Of a stretch of DNA of 64,000 bases, positions 24,844 to 32,692 are shown one piece after another. Within the stretch, counting starts at the first letter, position 1. Every line of letters starts with the position of its first letter. Under the pieces are notes generated by a model. That model saw only the letters and a program-made list of their open reading frames with translations, ran no database searches and was not told where the DNA came from. The stretch spans positions 1-64,000 of the forward strand of contig JACQAZ010000030.1 in NCBI GenBank assembly GCA_016194705.1, given 5' to 3'. Source of the stretch: Elusimicrobiota bacterium. Lineage in GTDB: Bacteria; Elusimicrobiota; Elusimicrobia; UBA1565; UBA9628. The translations under genes were made by a program, and so were the position numbers.

Positions 24844-24884
24844 AGTATAACAGAGGTCTTATTGAAAGTCAATATCAATAAGAC
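24844..24884 (-). promoter_or_regulatory. Promoter with Fur-like operator for the cupredoxin-FTR1 operon
   Basis: On the minus strand TTGACT (24872-24867), 17-nt spacer, TATACT (24849-24844). The -35 box lies at the centre of a palindrome with 10-bp perfect arms GTCTTATTGA / TCAATAAGAC and a 9-nt centre (24856-24884), the same design as the two operators at 23618-23683. Repression by an iron-bound regulator is the obvious reading. Confidence 0.8.
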
Positions 24885-24901
24885 AGGCGTCCCGGGAGGC
24901 C

Positions 24902-25684
24902 TTAGCCTTTCTTGCCGTTGAGGCGGTCGATGATGGTGTTGAACTTCTCCGGGGGATAGGCCCCGCGCACGGGGATGCCGTTGAGCAGGAAGCCCGGGGT
25001 GCCCGTGAAGTCGAAGCCCTTGGCCTCGTTGATGTCGGCCTCGATCTTGCTCTTGACCGCGTCGCTCTTGGAGTCCTTGTCGAGTTTGTCGACGTCTAGG
25101 CCGAGCTCCTTGGCGGAGGTCTTGATGAAGTCCTCGCTCAAGGCTCCCTGGTTCTGGAACATCTTGTCGTGCAGCGCCCAGGCTTTGTCGACCGACTGCA
25201 GGGCGGCGGCCTCGAAGTACTGCGCGGCCGGCATCGCCATCGGGTGCATCGGGAGCGGCATGTTCTTATAGATGAAGCGCAGGTCGTCGCCGTACTTCTT
25301 GCGCAGGGCCTCGACGGTCTGGTAGCCGCGGCCGCAGTAGGGGCACTGGAAATCGGAGTACTCGACCAAGGTGTACTTGGCCTTCTTGGTGCCGCGCACG
25401 TGGGCCTTGCCGTCGACGGCGGGCTTGAGCGGGTTCTTGAAGGACTCGTCGAAGGCCTTCTCCTCGGCCTCGGCCGCCTCCTTCTGCCGCCGGACCTGCT
25501 CATCCTGCGCGGCCTCCTGGACGACGTCGAAGAACTCCTTCTTGTGCGCGCGCAGGACGTCGAGGACGAGATTGGGGTTTCTGTCGAGAGCCTGCTTGAT
25601 TTCGGCCTCCGAGGGTTCGCCGGCGCGCGCGGCGCCGCCAAGAGCGAGGAAAGCGGCGGCGAGAGAGATCAAAGTTCGTTTCAT
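24902..25684 (-). CDS. DsbA-family thiol:disulfide oxidoreductase, periplasmic
   Basis: A 260-residue secreted thioredoxin-fold protein of the DsbA/BdbD/DSBA-like type. Signal peptide, a charged helical N-terminal region (about 20-85), then the thioredoxin domain with active site SDFQCPYCGRGY, a helical insertion and a cis-Pro loop FTGTPGFLLNGIPVRG. It should oxidise or shuffle disulfides of exported proteins, consistent with the Cys-bearing secreted proteins in the window. AAGGAG precedes the ATG by 6 nt. It follows the TlpA-like gene after 36 nt, so the two thioredoxin-fold proteins are probably co-transcribed. Confidence 0.92.
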   Translation of the reverse strand: MKRTLISLAAAFLALGGAARAGEPSEAEIKQALDRNPNLVLDVLRAHKKEFFDVVQEAAQDEQVRRQKEAAEAEEKAFDESFKNPLKPAVDGKAHVRGTKKAKYTLVEYSDFQCPYCGRGYQTVEALRKKYGDDLRFIYKNMPLPMHPMAMPAAQYFEAAALQSVDKAWALHDKMFQNQGALSEDFIKTSAKELGLDVDKLDKDSKSDAVKSKIEADINEAKGFDFTGTPGFLLNGIPVRGAYPPEKFNTIIDRLNGKKG

Positions 25685-25720
25685 GGGAGTCTCCTTGACC
25701 CGAATGTTACCACCTTGGCG

Positions 25721-26248
25721 TTACGATTTCTTTGCCGTGGCTCCGAGTTGCAGGATATCATTTTCCAAGACCTTGGGGTCGATGGGGCCCACATACCGGC
25801 GGGCGATGCGCCCGTCGCGGCCGATCAGGAAGCTCGTGGGCAGGTCGCGGATGGCGTAGGCCGATTCCGTGTCGGCGTCGGCGAGCAGGATCGGGAAGGC
25901 CGGTTCGAAGCGCGCGGCAAACGACATGACTTGCGCGCGCCCGCCCTTATCGACGGAGGGCGCCAGGAGCTCGAAATCGCCCTTGCGGCGCTTGTAGAGC
26001 TCGTTGAGGGCGGGCAGCTCCTCCTTGCAGGAGTCGCACCAAGTCGCCCAGAAATTGAGCAGCACGACTTTACCCCGGTAGTCCGAGAGCGAGACCGTGC
26101 GGCCGCCGAGATCCGAGAGGCGAAAGCCCGGCGCCGTCTGCGAGAGCTCGGCGGAAGGCCGCGGCGCGCGCGACTGGTAGGCAAAAAGCCCGGCGGCCGC
26201 GACGAGCGCGGCCAGGGCGATGCGCCTGGCGAAGGTTGCTTCGGGCAT
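25721..26248 (-). CDS. TlpA/ResA-type membrane-anchored thioredoxin
   Basis: A 175-residue protein with an N-terminal signal anchor (ALAALVAAAGLFAYQS) and a periplasmic AhpC/TSA-redoxin domain. The active site is ATWCDSCKEELP (C-x-x-C) and the cis-Pro loop is RDLPTSFLIGRDG. Such proteins reduce disulfides during cytochrome c maturation or keep DsbA-like partners reduced; the DsbA-like gene follows directly. The ATG lies only a few bases beyond a strong terminator hairpin and no ribosome site is evident, so how it is expressed is unclear. Confidence 0.9.
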   Translation of the reverse strand: MPEATFARRIALAALVAAAGLFAYQSRAPRPSAELSQTAPGFRLSDLGGRTVSLSDYRGKVVLLNFWATWCDSCKEELPALNELYKRRKGDFELLAPSVDKGGRAQVMSFAARFEPAFPILLADADTESAYAIRDLPTSFLIGRDGRIARRYVGPIDPKVLENDILQLGATAKKS

Positions 26249-26251
26249 GCG

Positions 26252-26299
26252 AAAAAATTGGTGCTCCCACCCCGACGACGATATCGTCGGGGTGGGAGC
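26252..26299 (-). terminator. Rho-independent terminator after the TetR gene
   Basis: A perfect 16-bp stem (GCTCCCACCCCGACGA / TCGTCGGGGTGGGAGC, 26263-26299) with a 5-nt loop. On the minus strand it is followed by ACCAATTTTTT. It sits between the TetR stop and the TlpA start, so it may act as an attenuator for the two thioredoxin genes. Confidence 0.8.
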
Positions 26300-26306
26300 G
26301 GCGGGA

Positions 26307-26336
26307 CTAGCACCCGCAGGGAGTCTTCGGACCCAT
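26307..26336 (-). other. Possible 9-residue peptide frame (MGPKTPCGC) with strong ribosome site
   Basis: Inside the 3' end of the TetR gene, in the same frame, an ATG at 26336 is preceded by AGGAGG (26346-26351) with a 9-nt gap and encodes MGPKTPCGC before the TAG. The terminator follows. The ribosome site is one of the strongest in the window, better than any visible at the TetR start itself. It could translate a short Cys-Gly-Cys peptide or be a coincidence. Confidence 0.3.
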
Positions 26337-26951
26337 GTTAGTTTTCCTCCTGGTGGTGGTTTTATGCGAATCTAAAAGCTGGCGGGCGAGCTTTCCCACG
26401 CGAGTGAAGACGGTCGGATCGCGGTGGGTGCGCGCGAGCAGGATCGCTCCTTCATAAAGGGAAATGATCGCCTCGGCGGCGGCCTTCGGGTCGAGCCCCT
26501 CGGTGAAAACGCCTTTGTCCCGGCACTTCTTGAGGCAGGCGGCCATGTTGTCGGCCCAGCCCTTGAAGAACAGGCTCGTGCGCTTGCGGAAGAGCTCGTT
26601 GACGTCGCTCATCTCGATGGCGATGTTGGCGACGAAGCAGCCTGCCTTGCAGCCGTTGCCGGTGTAGTGCCGGCCCGCCTCGGCGAACATCCGGCCCACG
26701 GCCTCGGCGGGATCGCCCTCGGCGCAGAGCGGAGAGACGCGGCGCTGCTGGTAGTCGCGGATCTTGGCATCGAGCACGGCCAGGGCCAGCTGCTCCTTGC
26801 AGGTGTAATGGTGGAAGAGATTGGCCTTGGTCATCTTGCAGCAGCGCGCGATCTCGTCCAAGGTCGTCGCGTTGTAGCCGCGCAGGTGGATCAGGTGCTC
26901 GGCCTGCTGCAGGATGCGCTCGGGGACTTCGGGATTCGGTTTTCGGCCCAT
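26307..26951 (-). CDS. TetR-family transcriptional regulator
   Basis: A 214-residue repressor. The N-terminal helix-turn-helix is clear: ILQQAEHLIHLRGYNATTL, DEIARCCKMTKANLFHHY, KEQLALAV. The C-terminal ligand domain has a Cys-rich segment (GNGCKAGCFVANIAIE) like the TetR_C group that includes NemR-type redox or electrophile sensors, but ligand identity is unknown. It is transcribed from a promoter with a TetR-like palindrome just downstream of the -10, so it is probably autoregulated. Candidate targets are itself and the downstream thioredoxin-fold genes. The last nine codons also form a separately initiated peptide frame. Confidence 0.9.
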   Translation of the reverse strand: MGRKPNPEVPERILQQAEHLIHLRGYNATTLDEIARCCKMTKANLFHHYTCKEQLALAVLDAKIRDYQQRRVSPLCAEGDPAEAVGRMFAEAGRHYTGNGCKAGCFVANIAIEMSDVNELFRKRTSLFFKGWADNMAACLKKCRDKGVFTEGLDPKAAAEAIISLYEGAILLARTHRDPTVFTRVGKLARQLLDSHKTTTRRKTNMGPKTPCGC

Positions 26952-26958
26952 TTGATTG

Positions 26959-27007
26959 ACTTACCGGTCAGTAAGTAAATAGTAACACAAGGCCGGCCGG
27001 TTGTCAA
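26959..27007 (-). promoter_or_regulatory. tetR promoter and TetR-type operator
   Basis: On the minus strand TTGACA (27007-27002), 17-nt spacer, TACTAT (26984-26979). Directly downstream is the dyad ACTTAC-CGGTCA-GTAAGT (26959-26976), close to the TTACT-ACCGGT-AGTAA type of operators bound by TetR/AcrR proteins. The position over the transcription start fits autorepression. Confidence 0.75.
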
Positions 27008-27025
27008 CCCCCCCACGGGCCTTTT

Positions 27026-27094
27026 CTTCTGCTCTGTCAAAGTAGAGCGCAATGACGCCGGCGACAATTCTGCTCCACCTGAGTAGAGCAGAAT
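27026..27094. repeat. Two tandem copies of a palindromic operator-like repeat
   Basis: ATTCTGCTC-N10-GAGCAGAAT (27067-27094) is a perfect 9-bp inverted repeat. A diverged copy, TTCTGCTC-N10-GAGCGCAAT, starts at 27027, 41 bp (about four helical turns) earlier. A half site (GGGCAGAAG) occurs further on, near 27128. They precede an XRE-type regulator gene and are likely its own binding sites. Confidence 0.6.
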
Positions 27095-27190
27095 GGGTCC
27101 GGAACGGATGCGCTCTCTCTTGATAGGGCAGAAGTGGAAGCCTCCTCGTCGGAGAAGGGAACTTTTTTGCTTCTCAATCGTATACTCATC

Positions 27191-27592
27191 ATGCCCCGCG
27201 CGCCCGATGCCCAGGCCCTCCAGCACCTGCGAAACCTCCTGAAGTCTCGGTCGGAGGACCCCATCAATGCGGTCCTTCGGGCGGGGCGCGGTCTGCCGGC
27301 CGACTGGCGCGAGTCGTCCCTCGCCGAACTCGTCGTCTGGCTTCGCAGGCGCTGCGATATGACGCAGCGTCAACTTGCCGCCCTGTCCGGTCTCACCCGC
27401 GCGAAGGTGGCCCAGATCGAGGCCGGGCAAGACGTGCAATGGAGCACGCTTTGCCGGCTCTTCGCCGGGTTTGGCTGCGGGTTGACGGTCGTGCCGACCT
27501 GTCGCCTCAGCGCAAAGGACCTGTGGCGCCGGACGCATCAATTGTGGGGCGACGGGCATATCCCGCGCCGCCGCCGTTACCCGAGGAAGTGA
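27191..27592 (+). CDS. XRE-family helix-turn-helix regulator (HipB-like, 133 aa)
   Basis: A DNA-binding protein with one Cro/C1 helix-turn-helix: LVVWLRRRCDMTQRQLAALS, GLTRAKVAQIEAGQDVQWST, LCRLFAGFGCGLTVVP. This organisation (HTH followed by a short 'LTVVP' strand) is like HipB and antitoxins of HipBA or RelE-type systems, but no toxin gene is adjacent. The C-terminal 30 residues are Arg-rich. ATG 27191 follows TATACT by 4 nt, with no ribosome site; a longer frame from 27134 adds an implausible leader. The tandem palindromes upstream suggest autoregulation. Confidence 0.82.
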   Translation: MPRAPDAQALQHLRNLLKSRSEDPINAVLRAGRGLPADWRESSLAELVVWLRRRCDMTQRQLAALSGLTRAKVAQIEAGQDVQWSTLCRLFAGFGCGLTVVPTCRLSAKDLWRRTHQLWGDGHIPRRRRYPRK

Positions 27593-27617
27593 TGTGGGTC
27601 GACTTCTGGGAGCCCCC

Positions 27618-27646
27618 TTGACGCCTCTGCGTTCCGGGGGTAACCT
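27618..27646 (+). promoter_or_regulatory. Promoter of the gene at 27653
   Basis: TTGACG (27618-27623), 17-nt spacer, TAACCT (27641-27646), then 6 nt to a GTG start. The geometry matches the leaderless promoters at 10603, 40264 and 41293. Confidence 0.65.
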
Positions 27647-27652
27647 CATGGC

Positions 27653-28912
27653 GTGCGGCGCGCGATGAAACTTCCGGCGTTGGCGTGCGCGGTCCTGATC
27701 GTGACGCTCGGGAACGCTTGGAGTGCCCCGCCCTCGGGCGTCACGCGCATCGAGCTGGGCTCGGACACCCACGGCCATTGGTTCGACGCGAAGTCGGACC
27801 GGATCTTCTACATCCAGGGAGAGAACATGAGCCGGACGTTCCTCTGCGTCTACGACCTGGCGACGCAGAAGAGCGTCAAGTACCACTTCAAGAACCATCA
27901 TCTGCGCGAGTCCTTCGTGCCGCTGCGGCCGGAGGGCCAAGTCATCGTGGACTCGCTGCTCGTCGACGCGATGAAGATCGACACGCTCTGGAGCCCCTCC
28001 TTCGTCAAGGACTCGACCGACCATAAGCTCCTGCAGGTCTCCTTGGCCGATGGGGCCCTCGTGCGCGAGGTGCAGCTGGCCCCGGACGCCGCGCCCGCCG
28101 CGATGGGGCGGCCCGAGTGGTCGGACAAGGTCTTCCTCCTGCTGACGGTGCGGGACAGGACCTTTCTCAAGACGCTCGACCCGAAAACGGGGAGCCAGGG
28201 GGACTCCGTCGCCGTGGGCGACTTCGTCGTCCAGCACGCCTTGTTCCTCGAGGGCAGTCCGCGCGTCGTCATGGACGTCAAGACGCCCAAGGGCTCGCGG
28301 CTGGTCGTCTTCGATCTCAAGGCGCGCAAGGTCCGCAAGAGCTTCCCCCTGGATGCCGGCCTCGACGACCTTCAGGAGGACGGGACCAAAGTCCTGGCTT
28401 TCTTCCGCCCGCCCGGGGACCTCAAGGGGGTCGTCGCGTCTTTCGATCTGGAGAATGGCTCGCCGCGGCGCATCGCCTCAATTGACGGCGAGATGGAGTC
28501 GATGGTCCAGGACGGCTCGAGCGTCTTCGTGATCGCCAAGGACCACAGTCGTCCCTCCAAGCCGAACGACCACGGCTTTTTCCCTCGGAACCTCCATGTC
28601 ATCGCCAAGGGCGGAGCCTCGAAGAACGAGACGATTCCCTGGACCCAGCGCTCGGGACGGTTCTTCGGCTACGACGCAAAGGGCAAGGCTCTCTTATTCC
28701 ACGCGACGCAGCCGGCCACGGCGTGGTCCATCAGCGCGGCCGTGGAAGCTCTGGCGCAGACGGCCAAGGACCTAGACCGGCGGTCCGGGGAGTACTCGCT
28801 CAAGGATCCGCAGACCTGGGGGCTGCTCCTCCTCGCTGTCGGCGCGGTCGCGGGCATGATCCTGCAGGCGGTGTATTACATGAGGAGCGGCGGCGGCGGC
28901 GATTCCTACTGA
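27653..28912 (+). CDS. Hypothetical exported protein, probable beta-propeller with C-terminal membrane helix (419 aa)
   Basis: Not recognised. Signal peptide (LACAVLIVTLGNAWSA), then repeating four-strand units with motifs such as DTHGHWFDAKSDRIFYIQG, FLCVYDLATQKSVKYHF and LVVFDLKARKVRKSFPL that read like WD/PQQ-type propeller blades, and a C-terminal transmembrane helix (WGLLLLAVGAVAGMILQAVY) followed by a Gly-rich tail. Start GTG 27653 is chosen for its promoter; an ATG at 27665 is the alternative. The small zinc-ribbon membrane protein follows after 18 nt. Confidence 0.75.
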   Translation: MRRAMKLPALACAVLIVTLGNAWSAPPSGVTRIELGSDTHGHWFDAKSDRIFYIQGENMSRTFLCVYDLATQKSVKYHFKNHHLRESFVPLRPEGQVIVDSLLVDAMKIDTLWSPSFVKDSTDHKLLQVSLADGALVREVQLAPDAAPAAMGRPEWSDKVFLLLTVRDRTFLKTLDPKTGSQGDSVAVGDFVVQHALFLEGSPRVVMDVKTPKGSRLVVFDLKARKVRKSFPLDAGLDDLQEDGTKVLAFFRPPGDLKGVVASFDLENGSPRRIASIDGEMESMVQDGSSVFVIAKDHSRPSKPNDHGFFPRNLHVIAKGGASKNETIPWTQRSGRFFGYDAKGKALLFHATQPATAWSISAAVEALAQTAKDLDRRSGEYSLKDPQTWGLLLLAVGAVAGMILQAVYYMRSGGGGDSY

Positions 28913-28930
28913 AGGGGCGCCGGAGGCCTG

Positions 28931-29170
28931 ATGCGGTACGAGGACTATCCAGGACAGATCGACCAGCGGCATTGCCCGCACTGCAAGCACGAAGTGCTGG
29001 ATTGGGGGCTCAAGTGCCCGGGCTGCGACATGGTGCCGCGCGAGACGCCCGAGGGACAGAAGCTGCTGGCCAAGCGGCGCAAGCTCCTCTGGGACGACTG
29101 GCTGATCCTTTTCGTGCTCGCGGTCGCGGGCTACTTCCTGATCCTCGTCTGCATCGGCCGCTGCGGCTGA
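28931..29170 (+). CDS. Small zinc-ribbon membrane protein (79 aa)
   Basis: Two CxxC pairs (HCPHCKHE and KCPGCDMVP) form a zinc ribbon at residues 15-35, followed by a basic linker and one transmembrane helix (WLILFVLAVAGYFLILVC). Function unknown. The pattern 'zinc ribbon plus single helix' recurs in the protein at 59336. GGAGG precedes the ATG. It is probably co-transcribed with the propeller-like gene. Confidence 0.75.
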   Translation: MRYEDYPGQIDQRHCPHCKHEVLDWGLKCPGCDMVPRETPEGQKLLAKRRKLLWDDWLILFVLAVAGYFLILVCIGRCG

Positions 29171-29178
29171 AGCGCCGC

Positions 29179-30177
29179 CTAGAAGCTCTCGCTGAAGGCG
29201 ACTTCTCCGGTCACGCCGACTTGGTAGGCCGAGACGCGGCGCTCGAAGAAGTTGGCGAGCTCCTGGACGTCCTGGAGCTCCATGAAGCCGAATGGGTTGC
29301 GCGAGCCGAAGATCACGGGAATCTCCAGCGCCTTGAGGCGCTGGTCGGCCACGAACTGCAGGTACTGGCGCATGTCCTTGGTCGAGAGGCCGGCCACGCC
29401 CTGTCCCAATACGTCGTCTGCGAAGGCCATCTCGCACTCGACGGCGTCGCGCAGCATCGCAGTGACCTCCGCGCGGAGCTTGTCGTCGAAGAGCTCGGGC
29501 GACTCCTGGCGGACCGTCCTGATGACCTCGTAGGCGAACGAGATGTGCATGCTTTCGTCGCGGAAGACCCAGTTGGTGCCGCCGGCCAGGCCGTTCAAGA
29601 GGCCCTTGGAGCGCAGGAAGTAGACGTAGGCGAAGGCCGCGAAGAAGAACAGCCCCTCGATGCAGGCGGCAAAGCAAATCAGATTGAGCAGGAACCGGCG
29701 CTTTTGCTTGGGAGTGTCGAGCGACTTCATATCGTACATCGAGTTCATCCATTTGAAGCAGAAGTCGGCCTTCTTCTTCAAGGAGGGGATGTTCTCGATG
29801 GCTGCGAACGCCGAGTTGCGCTCCTTGGGGTCGGGGATGTAGGTGTCGAGCAAGGTCAGATAGAACTCGACGTGCAGGGCTTCCTCATAGAGCTGGCGCG
29901 AGAGATAGAGCCGGGCCTCGGGCGAATTGATGTGCTGGTAGAGGTTCAGCACGAGGTTGTTGGCGACGATCGAGTCGCCGGTCGCGAAGAAGGCCACGAG
30001 GCGGTGAATCAGGTGGCGCTCGGCTTGCGTCAGCCTCCCGCGCAGGTCGGTGATGTCGTGCGAGAAGTCGACCTCCTCGACGGTCCAGGTGTTCTTGATG
30101 GCGGCCTTGTACATCTCGAAGAAGACCGGGTACTTCATCGGGCGCAAAGTCAGGTCGAGTCCTGGGGTCAGGATCAT
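29179..30177 (-). CDS. nrdB: Ribonucleoside-diphosphate reductase class I, beta (R2) subunit
   Basis: Supplies the radical for ribonucleotide reduction. The 332-residue ferritin-like protein holds the di-metal site: Asp in FFATGDSIVANN, EEALHVEFY (Glu, His and the radical Tyr at +7), Glu in AACIEGLFFF, and DESMHISF. The radical Tyr is present, so this is a Tyr-radical (not Tyr-less NrdF/Ic) type. It lies 19 nt downstream of nrdA with its own GGAGA site, the standard operon order. It ends nine bases from the convergent zinc-ribbon gene. Confidence 0.96.
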   Translation of the reverse strand: MILTPGLDLTLRPMKYPVFFEMYKAAIKNTWTVEEVDFSHDITDLRGRLTQAERHLIHRLVAFFATGDSIVANNLVLNLYQHINSPEARLYLSRQLYEEALHVEFYLTLLDTYIPDPKERNSAFAAIENIPSLKKKADFCFKWMNSMYDMKSLDTPKQKRRFLLNLICFAACIEGLFFFAAFAYVYFLRSKGLLNGLAGGTNWVFRDESMHISFAYEVIRTVRQESPELFDDKLRAEVTAMLRDAVECEMAFADDVLGQGVAGLSTKDMRQYLQFVADQRLKALEIPVIFGSRNPFGFMELQDVQELANFFERRVSAYQVGVTGEVAFSESF

Positions 30178-30196
30178 GGGTTCTCCGTTTGTCAGG

Positions 30197-32629
30197 CTAC
30201 TGACAGGATTCGCAGTTCTCCGGATTTTCCAGGGAACAGGCCACTGCCGAGGCGGCGTCGGCCATGGCGGGGGCCACGCATTGCTGGTCGGCCTCGGGCG
30301 CCGGCGCCGCCGTCGGCGGCTCCGGCTGGACTTCCTGGCGGGCCGAGACGGTGGTCTTGGCGATGCGGGTGGCGGGGCGCGAGCGCAGGTAGTAAGTGGT
30401 CTTGACGCCCTTCTTCCAGGCGTACATGTACATGGAAGAGAGCTTGCCGATCGAGGGGCTCTCGATGAACAGGTTCAGCGACTGGCTCTGGTCGAGGTAG
30501 GCCCCGCGCTCGGCGGCCATGTCGATGACCCCGCGCATCGGGATCTCCCAGACCGTGCGGAAGCGCGCGCGGACCTCGGCTGGAATCTCCTCGATGTCGG
30601 CGACCGAGCCCTCGGCGAGCTTGATGCGGGTTCGGATGTCTTCATTCCATAAACCAAGGCCCTTGAGCTCGAGGACGAGGTACTTATTGACCTGGAGGAA
30701 CTCCCCCGAGAGGGTCTCGCGCTTGAAGAGGTTGCTGACTTGGGGCTCGATCGACTCGTAGGACCCGACGATCGAGGCGATGGTCGCCGTCGGCGCGATC
30801 GCAAGCAGCAGAGAGTTGCGCAGGCCGTGGGTCTTGATCCGCTCGCGCAGCGCGTCCCAGCGGACGGGGTCGGCGGGATTGACGCCCCAGAGGTCGAACT
30901 GCAGCAGGCCCTTGGCGGTCTTGGTCTCGGAGAACGACGGGTGCTGTCCGCGCTCCACGGCCAATTGGCAGGAGGTCGAGAGGGCGTTGAAGTAGATTTC
31001 CTCCTGGATTTTCGCCGAGAGGGCGCGCGCCTCGGGAGCGTCGAAGGCCCAGCCGAGCATGAAGAAGGCGTCCTGCAGGCCCATGATCCCCAAGCCCACC
31101 GGGCGCCAGCGCTTGTTGGACTCCTGGGCGCCCAAGGTCGGGTAGTAGTTGATGTCGATGACGCGGTCGAGGAACTTGACCGCCGTGCGCACGTTGGCGG
31201 AGAGCTTCTCGAAGTTGAACGCTCCGTCCTCGACGTACTTGGCGAGGTTGATCGAGCCGAGGTTGCAGACGGCGGTCTCGGCATTCGAAGTCACTTCCAA
31301 GATTTCCGTGCAAAGATTCGAGGAGTGGATGACCTGCCCCGGGGACCCCGTCTGGTTGGCTTTCTGGTTGCAGGAGTCCTTGAAGTTCATCCAGCCGTTG
31401 CCGGTCTCCGCGAGCGACTTCATCATCAAGGCGTAGAGGTCGCGGGCCTTGACCTGGCGCATGTAGAGCTTCTTTTCCTCGGCCTCGAGGTAGGCTTCCT
31501 CGAAGGCTTTGTCGAAGAGATCCGGGAAGTGAGGCACCGCTTTAGGATCGAAGAGCGACCACATGCCGTCGCCCTCGACGCGCTTCATGAAGATGTCGGG
31601 AATCCAATTGGCCGTGTGGAGGTTGTGCGTGCGGCGCGCGGGGTCGCCGGTATTGTCCTTGAGCTCGAGGAAGTCCTCGATGTCGGCGTGCCAGGTCTCC
31701 AAGTACACGCAGCACGCGCCCTTGCGCTTGCCGCCCTGGTTGACCGCGGCCACCGAGGAGTCCAGGGTCTTGAGCCAGGGCACGATGCCGTTCGAGTGGC
31801 CGTTGGTCGAGCGGATGAGAGACCCGCGCGAGCGCACGCGGTGGTAGGCGACGCCGATGCCGCCGGAGAACTTCGACAAAAGCGCGATGTCGGTGTACTT
31901 CTTGTAGATGGACTTAAGGTCGTCCTGCGGCGAATCGAGCAGGTAGCACGACGACATCTGCGGGTGGCGCGTGCCCGAGTTGAACAGCGTCGGCGTGCTC
32001 GGCATGTACTCGAAGACCGAGACGAGGTTGTAGAGCTCGACGGCTTCGTTGACGGTGTCGGCCAAGCCGCAGGCGACGCGCAGGAAGAAGTACTGGGGCG
32101 TCTCGATGACCTCGCGGGTCTCCGGGTTCTTAAGGAGGTAGCGGTCGTAGACCGTGCGCAGGCCGAAGTACTCGAAGAGCTCGCTGCGGGAGTTCTCGAT
32201 CGCGGAGTTGAGCTTGCGCGCGTTGCTGGTCACGAAGGTGGCGACCTTCTCCGAGATGAGCCCCGCGCGGTAGCCGGCGGCGACCGACTGCGAGAAGGAG
32301 TGGATGTCCTGGTTGGCGACCTCCTTCATGACGAAGGTCGACAGCAGGCGCGCGGCCAGCCGGGAGTACTCGGGCTCCTCGGCGATCAGCAGGGCGGCCG
32401 TTTGGATGGAGAGGTTGTCGAGTTCGCGCGTGGAGGCGCCGTCGTAGAGGCCGCCGATGGTCTTGGTCGCGACCTTGAGGCAGTCGACTTGGGTCAGGCC
32501 CGCGCCGCAGCGCTGGACCGCGCGCACGATCTTGTTGACGTCCACCGCTTCGAGCGCCCCGTTGCGCTTGCGCACCTGCATCGTGGTGGCGGAAGCATCG
32601 GTCTGGGGCGCGTTCGTTGCGGTGGACAT
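30197..32629 (-). CDS. nrdA: Ribonucleoside-diphosphate reductase class I, alpha (R1) subunit
   Basis: Reduces NDPs to dNDPs with NrdB. The 810-residue protein has an N-terminal ATP-cone (MQVRKRNGALEAVDVNKIV) for allosteric dATP control. The catalytic barrel shows the active-site Cys in SSCYLL and the NLCTEI motif. The radical-transfer tyrosines are in KTTYYLRSRPATRI. A C-terminal redox pair (ENCESCQ) takes electrons from thioredoxin. AGGAGA precedes the ATG by 9 nt, and a TTGACA promoter lies upstream. No NrdR-box palindrome of the standard form is apparent. Confidence 0.96.
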   Translation of the reverse strand: MSTATNAPQTDASATTMQVRKRNGALEAVDVNKIVRAVQRCGAGLTQVDCLKVATKTIGGLYDGASTRELDNLSIQTAALLIAEEPEYSRLAARLLSTFVMKEVANQDIHSFSQSVAAGYRAGLISEKVATFVTSNARKLNSAIENSRSELFEYFGLRTVYDRYLLKNPETREVIETPQYFFLRVACGLADTVNEAVELYNLVSVFEYMPSTPTLFNSGTRHPQMSSCYLLDSPQDDLKSIYKKYTDIALLSKFSGGIGVAYHRVRSRGSLIRSTNGHSNGIVPWLKTLDSSVAAVNQGGKRKGACCVYLETWHADIEDFLELKDNTGDPARRTHNLHTANWIPDIFMKRVEGDGMWSLFDPKAVPHFPDLFDKAFEEAYLEAEEKKLYMRQVKARDLYALMMKSLAETGNGWMNFKDSCNQKANQTGSPGQVIHSSNLCTEILEVTSNAETAVCNLGSINLAKYVEDGAFNFEKLSANVRTAVKFLDRVIDINYYPTLGAQESNKRWRPVGLGIMGLQDAFFMLGWAFDAPEARALSAKIQEEIYFNALSTSCQLAVERGQHPSFSETKTAKGLLQFDLWGVNPADPVRWDALRERIKTHGLRNSLLLAIAPTATIASIVGSYESIEPQVSNLFKRETLSGEFLQVNKYLVLELKGLGLWNEDIRTRIKLAEGSVADIEEIPAEVRARFRTVWEIPMRGVIDMAAERGAYLDQSQSLNLFIESPSIGKLSSMYMYAWKKGVKTTYYLRSRPATRIAKTTVSARQEVQPEPPTAAPAPEADQQCVAPAMADAASAVACSLENPENCESCQ

Positions 32630-32663
32630 GAAATCGTTCTCCTATGAGTTGCTGGCGCAGACA

Positions 32664-32692
32664 GAATAACTCATGGCGCGAATTTTTGTCAA
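32664..32692 (-). promoter_or_regulatory. nrdA promoter
   Basis: On the minus strand TTGACA (32692-32687), 17-nt spacer, TTATTC (32669-32664). The leader of about 30 nt contains ATGAGTT/AACTCAT arms (17-nt loop) and the AGGAGA ribosome site. Confidence 0.6.

Noticed and set aside
23618-24884. The three TTATTGA palindromes as transposon inverted repeats
   Set aside because: Each is a self-contained palindrome centred on promoter elements, with no transposase between them. Regulatory sites explain them better.
28723-30405. Open frame of 560 codons spanning several genes on the plus strand
   Set aside because: It crosses the stop and start of two real genes and lies antisense to nrdB; composition-driven.
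30740-32647. Long plus-strand open frame (635 codons) opposite nrdA
   Set aside because: Antisense shadow of a highly conserved gene; no ribosome site or protein features.
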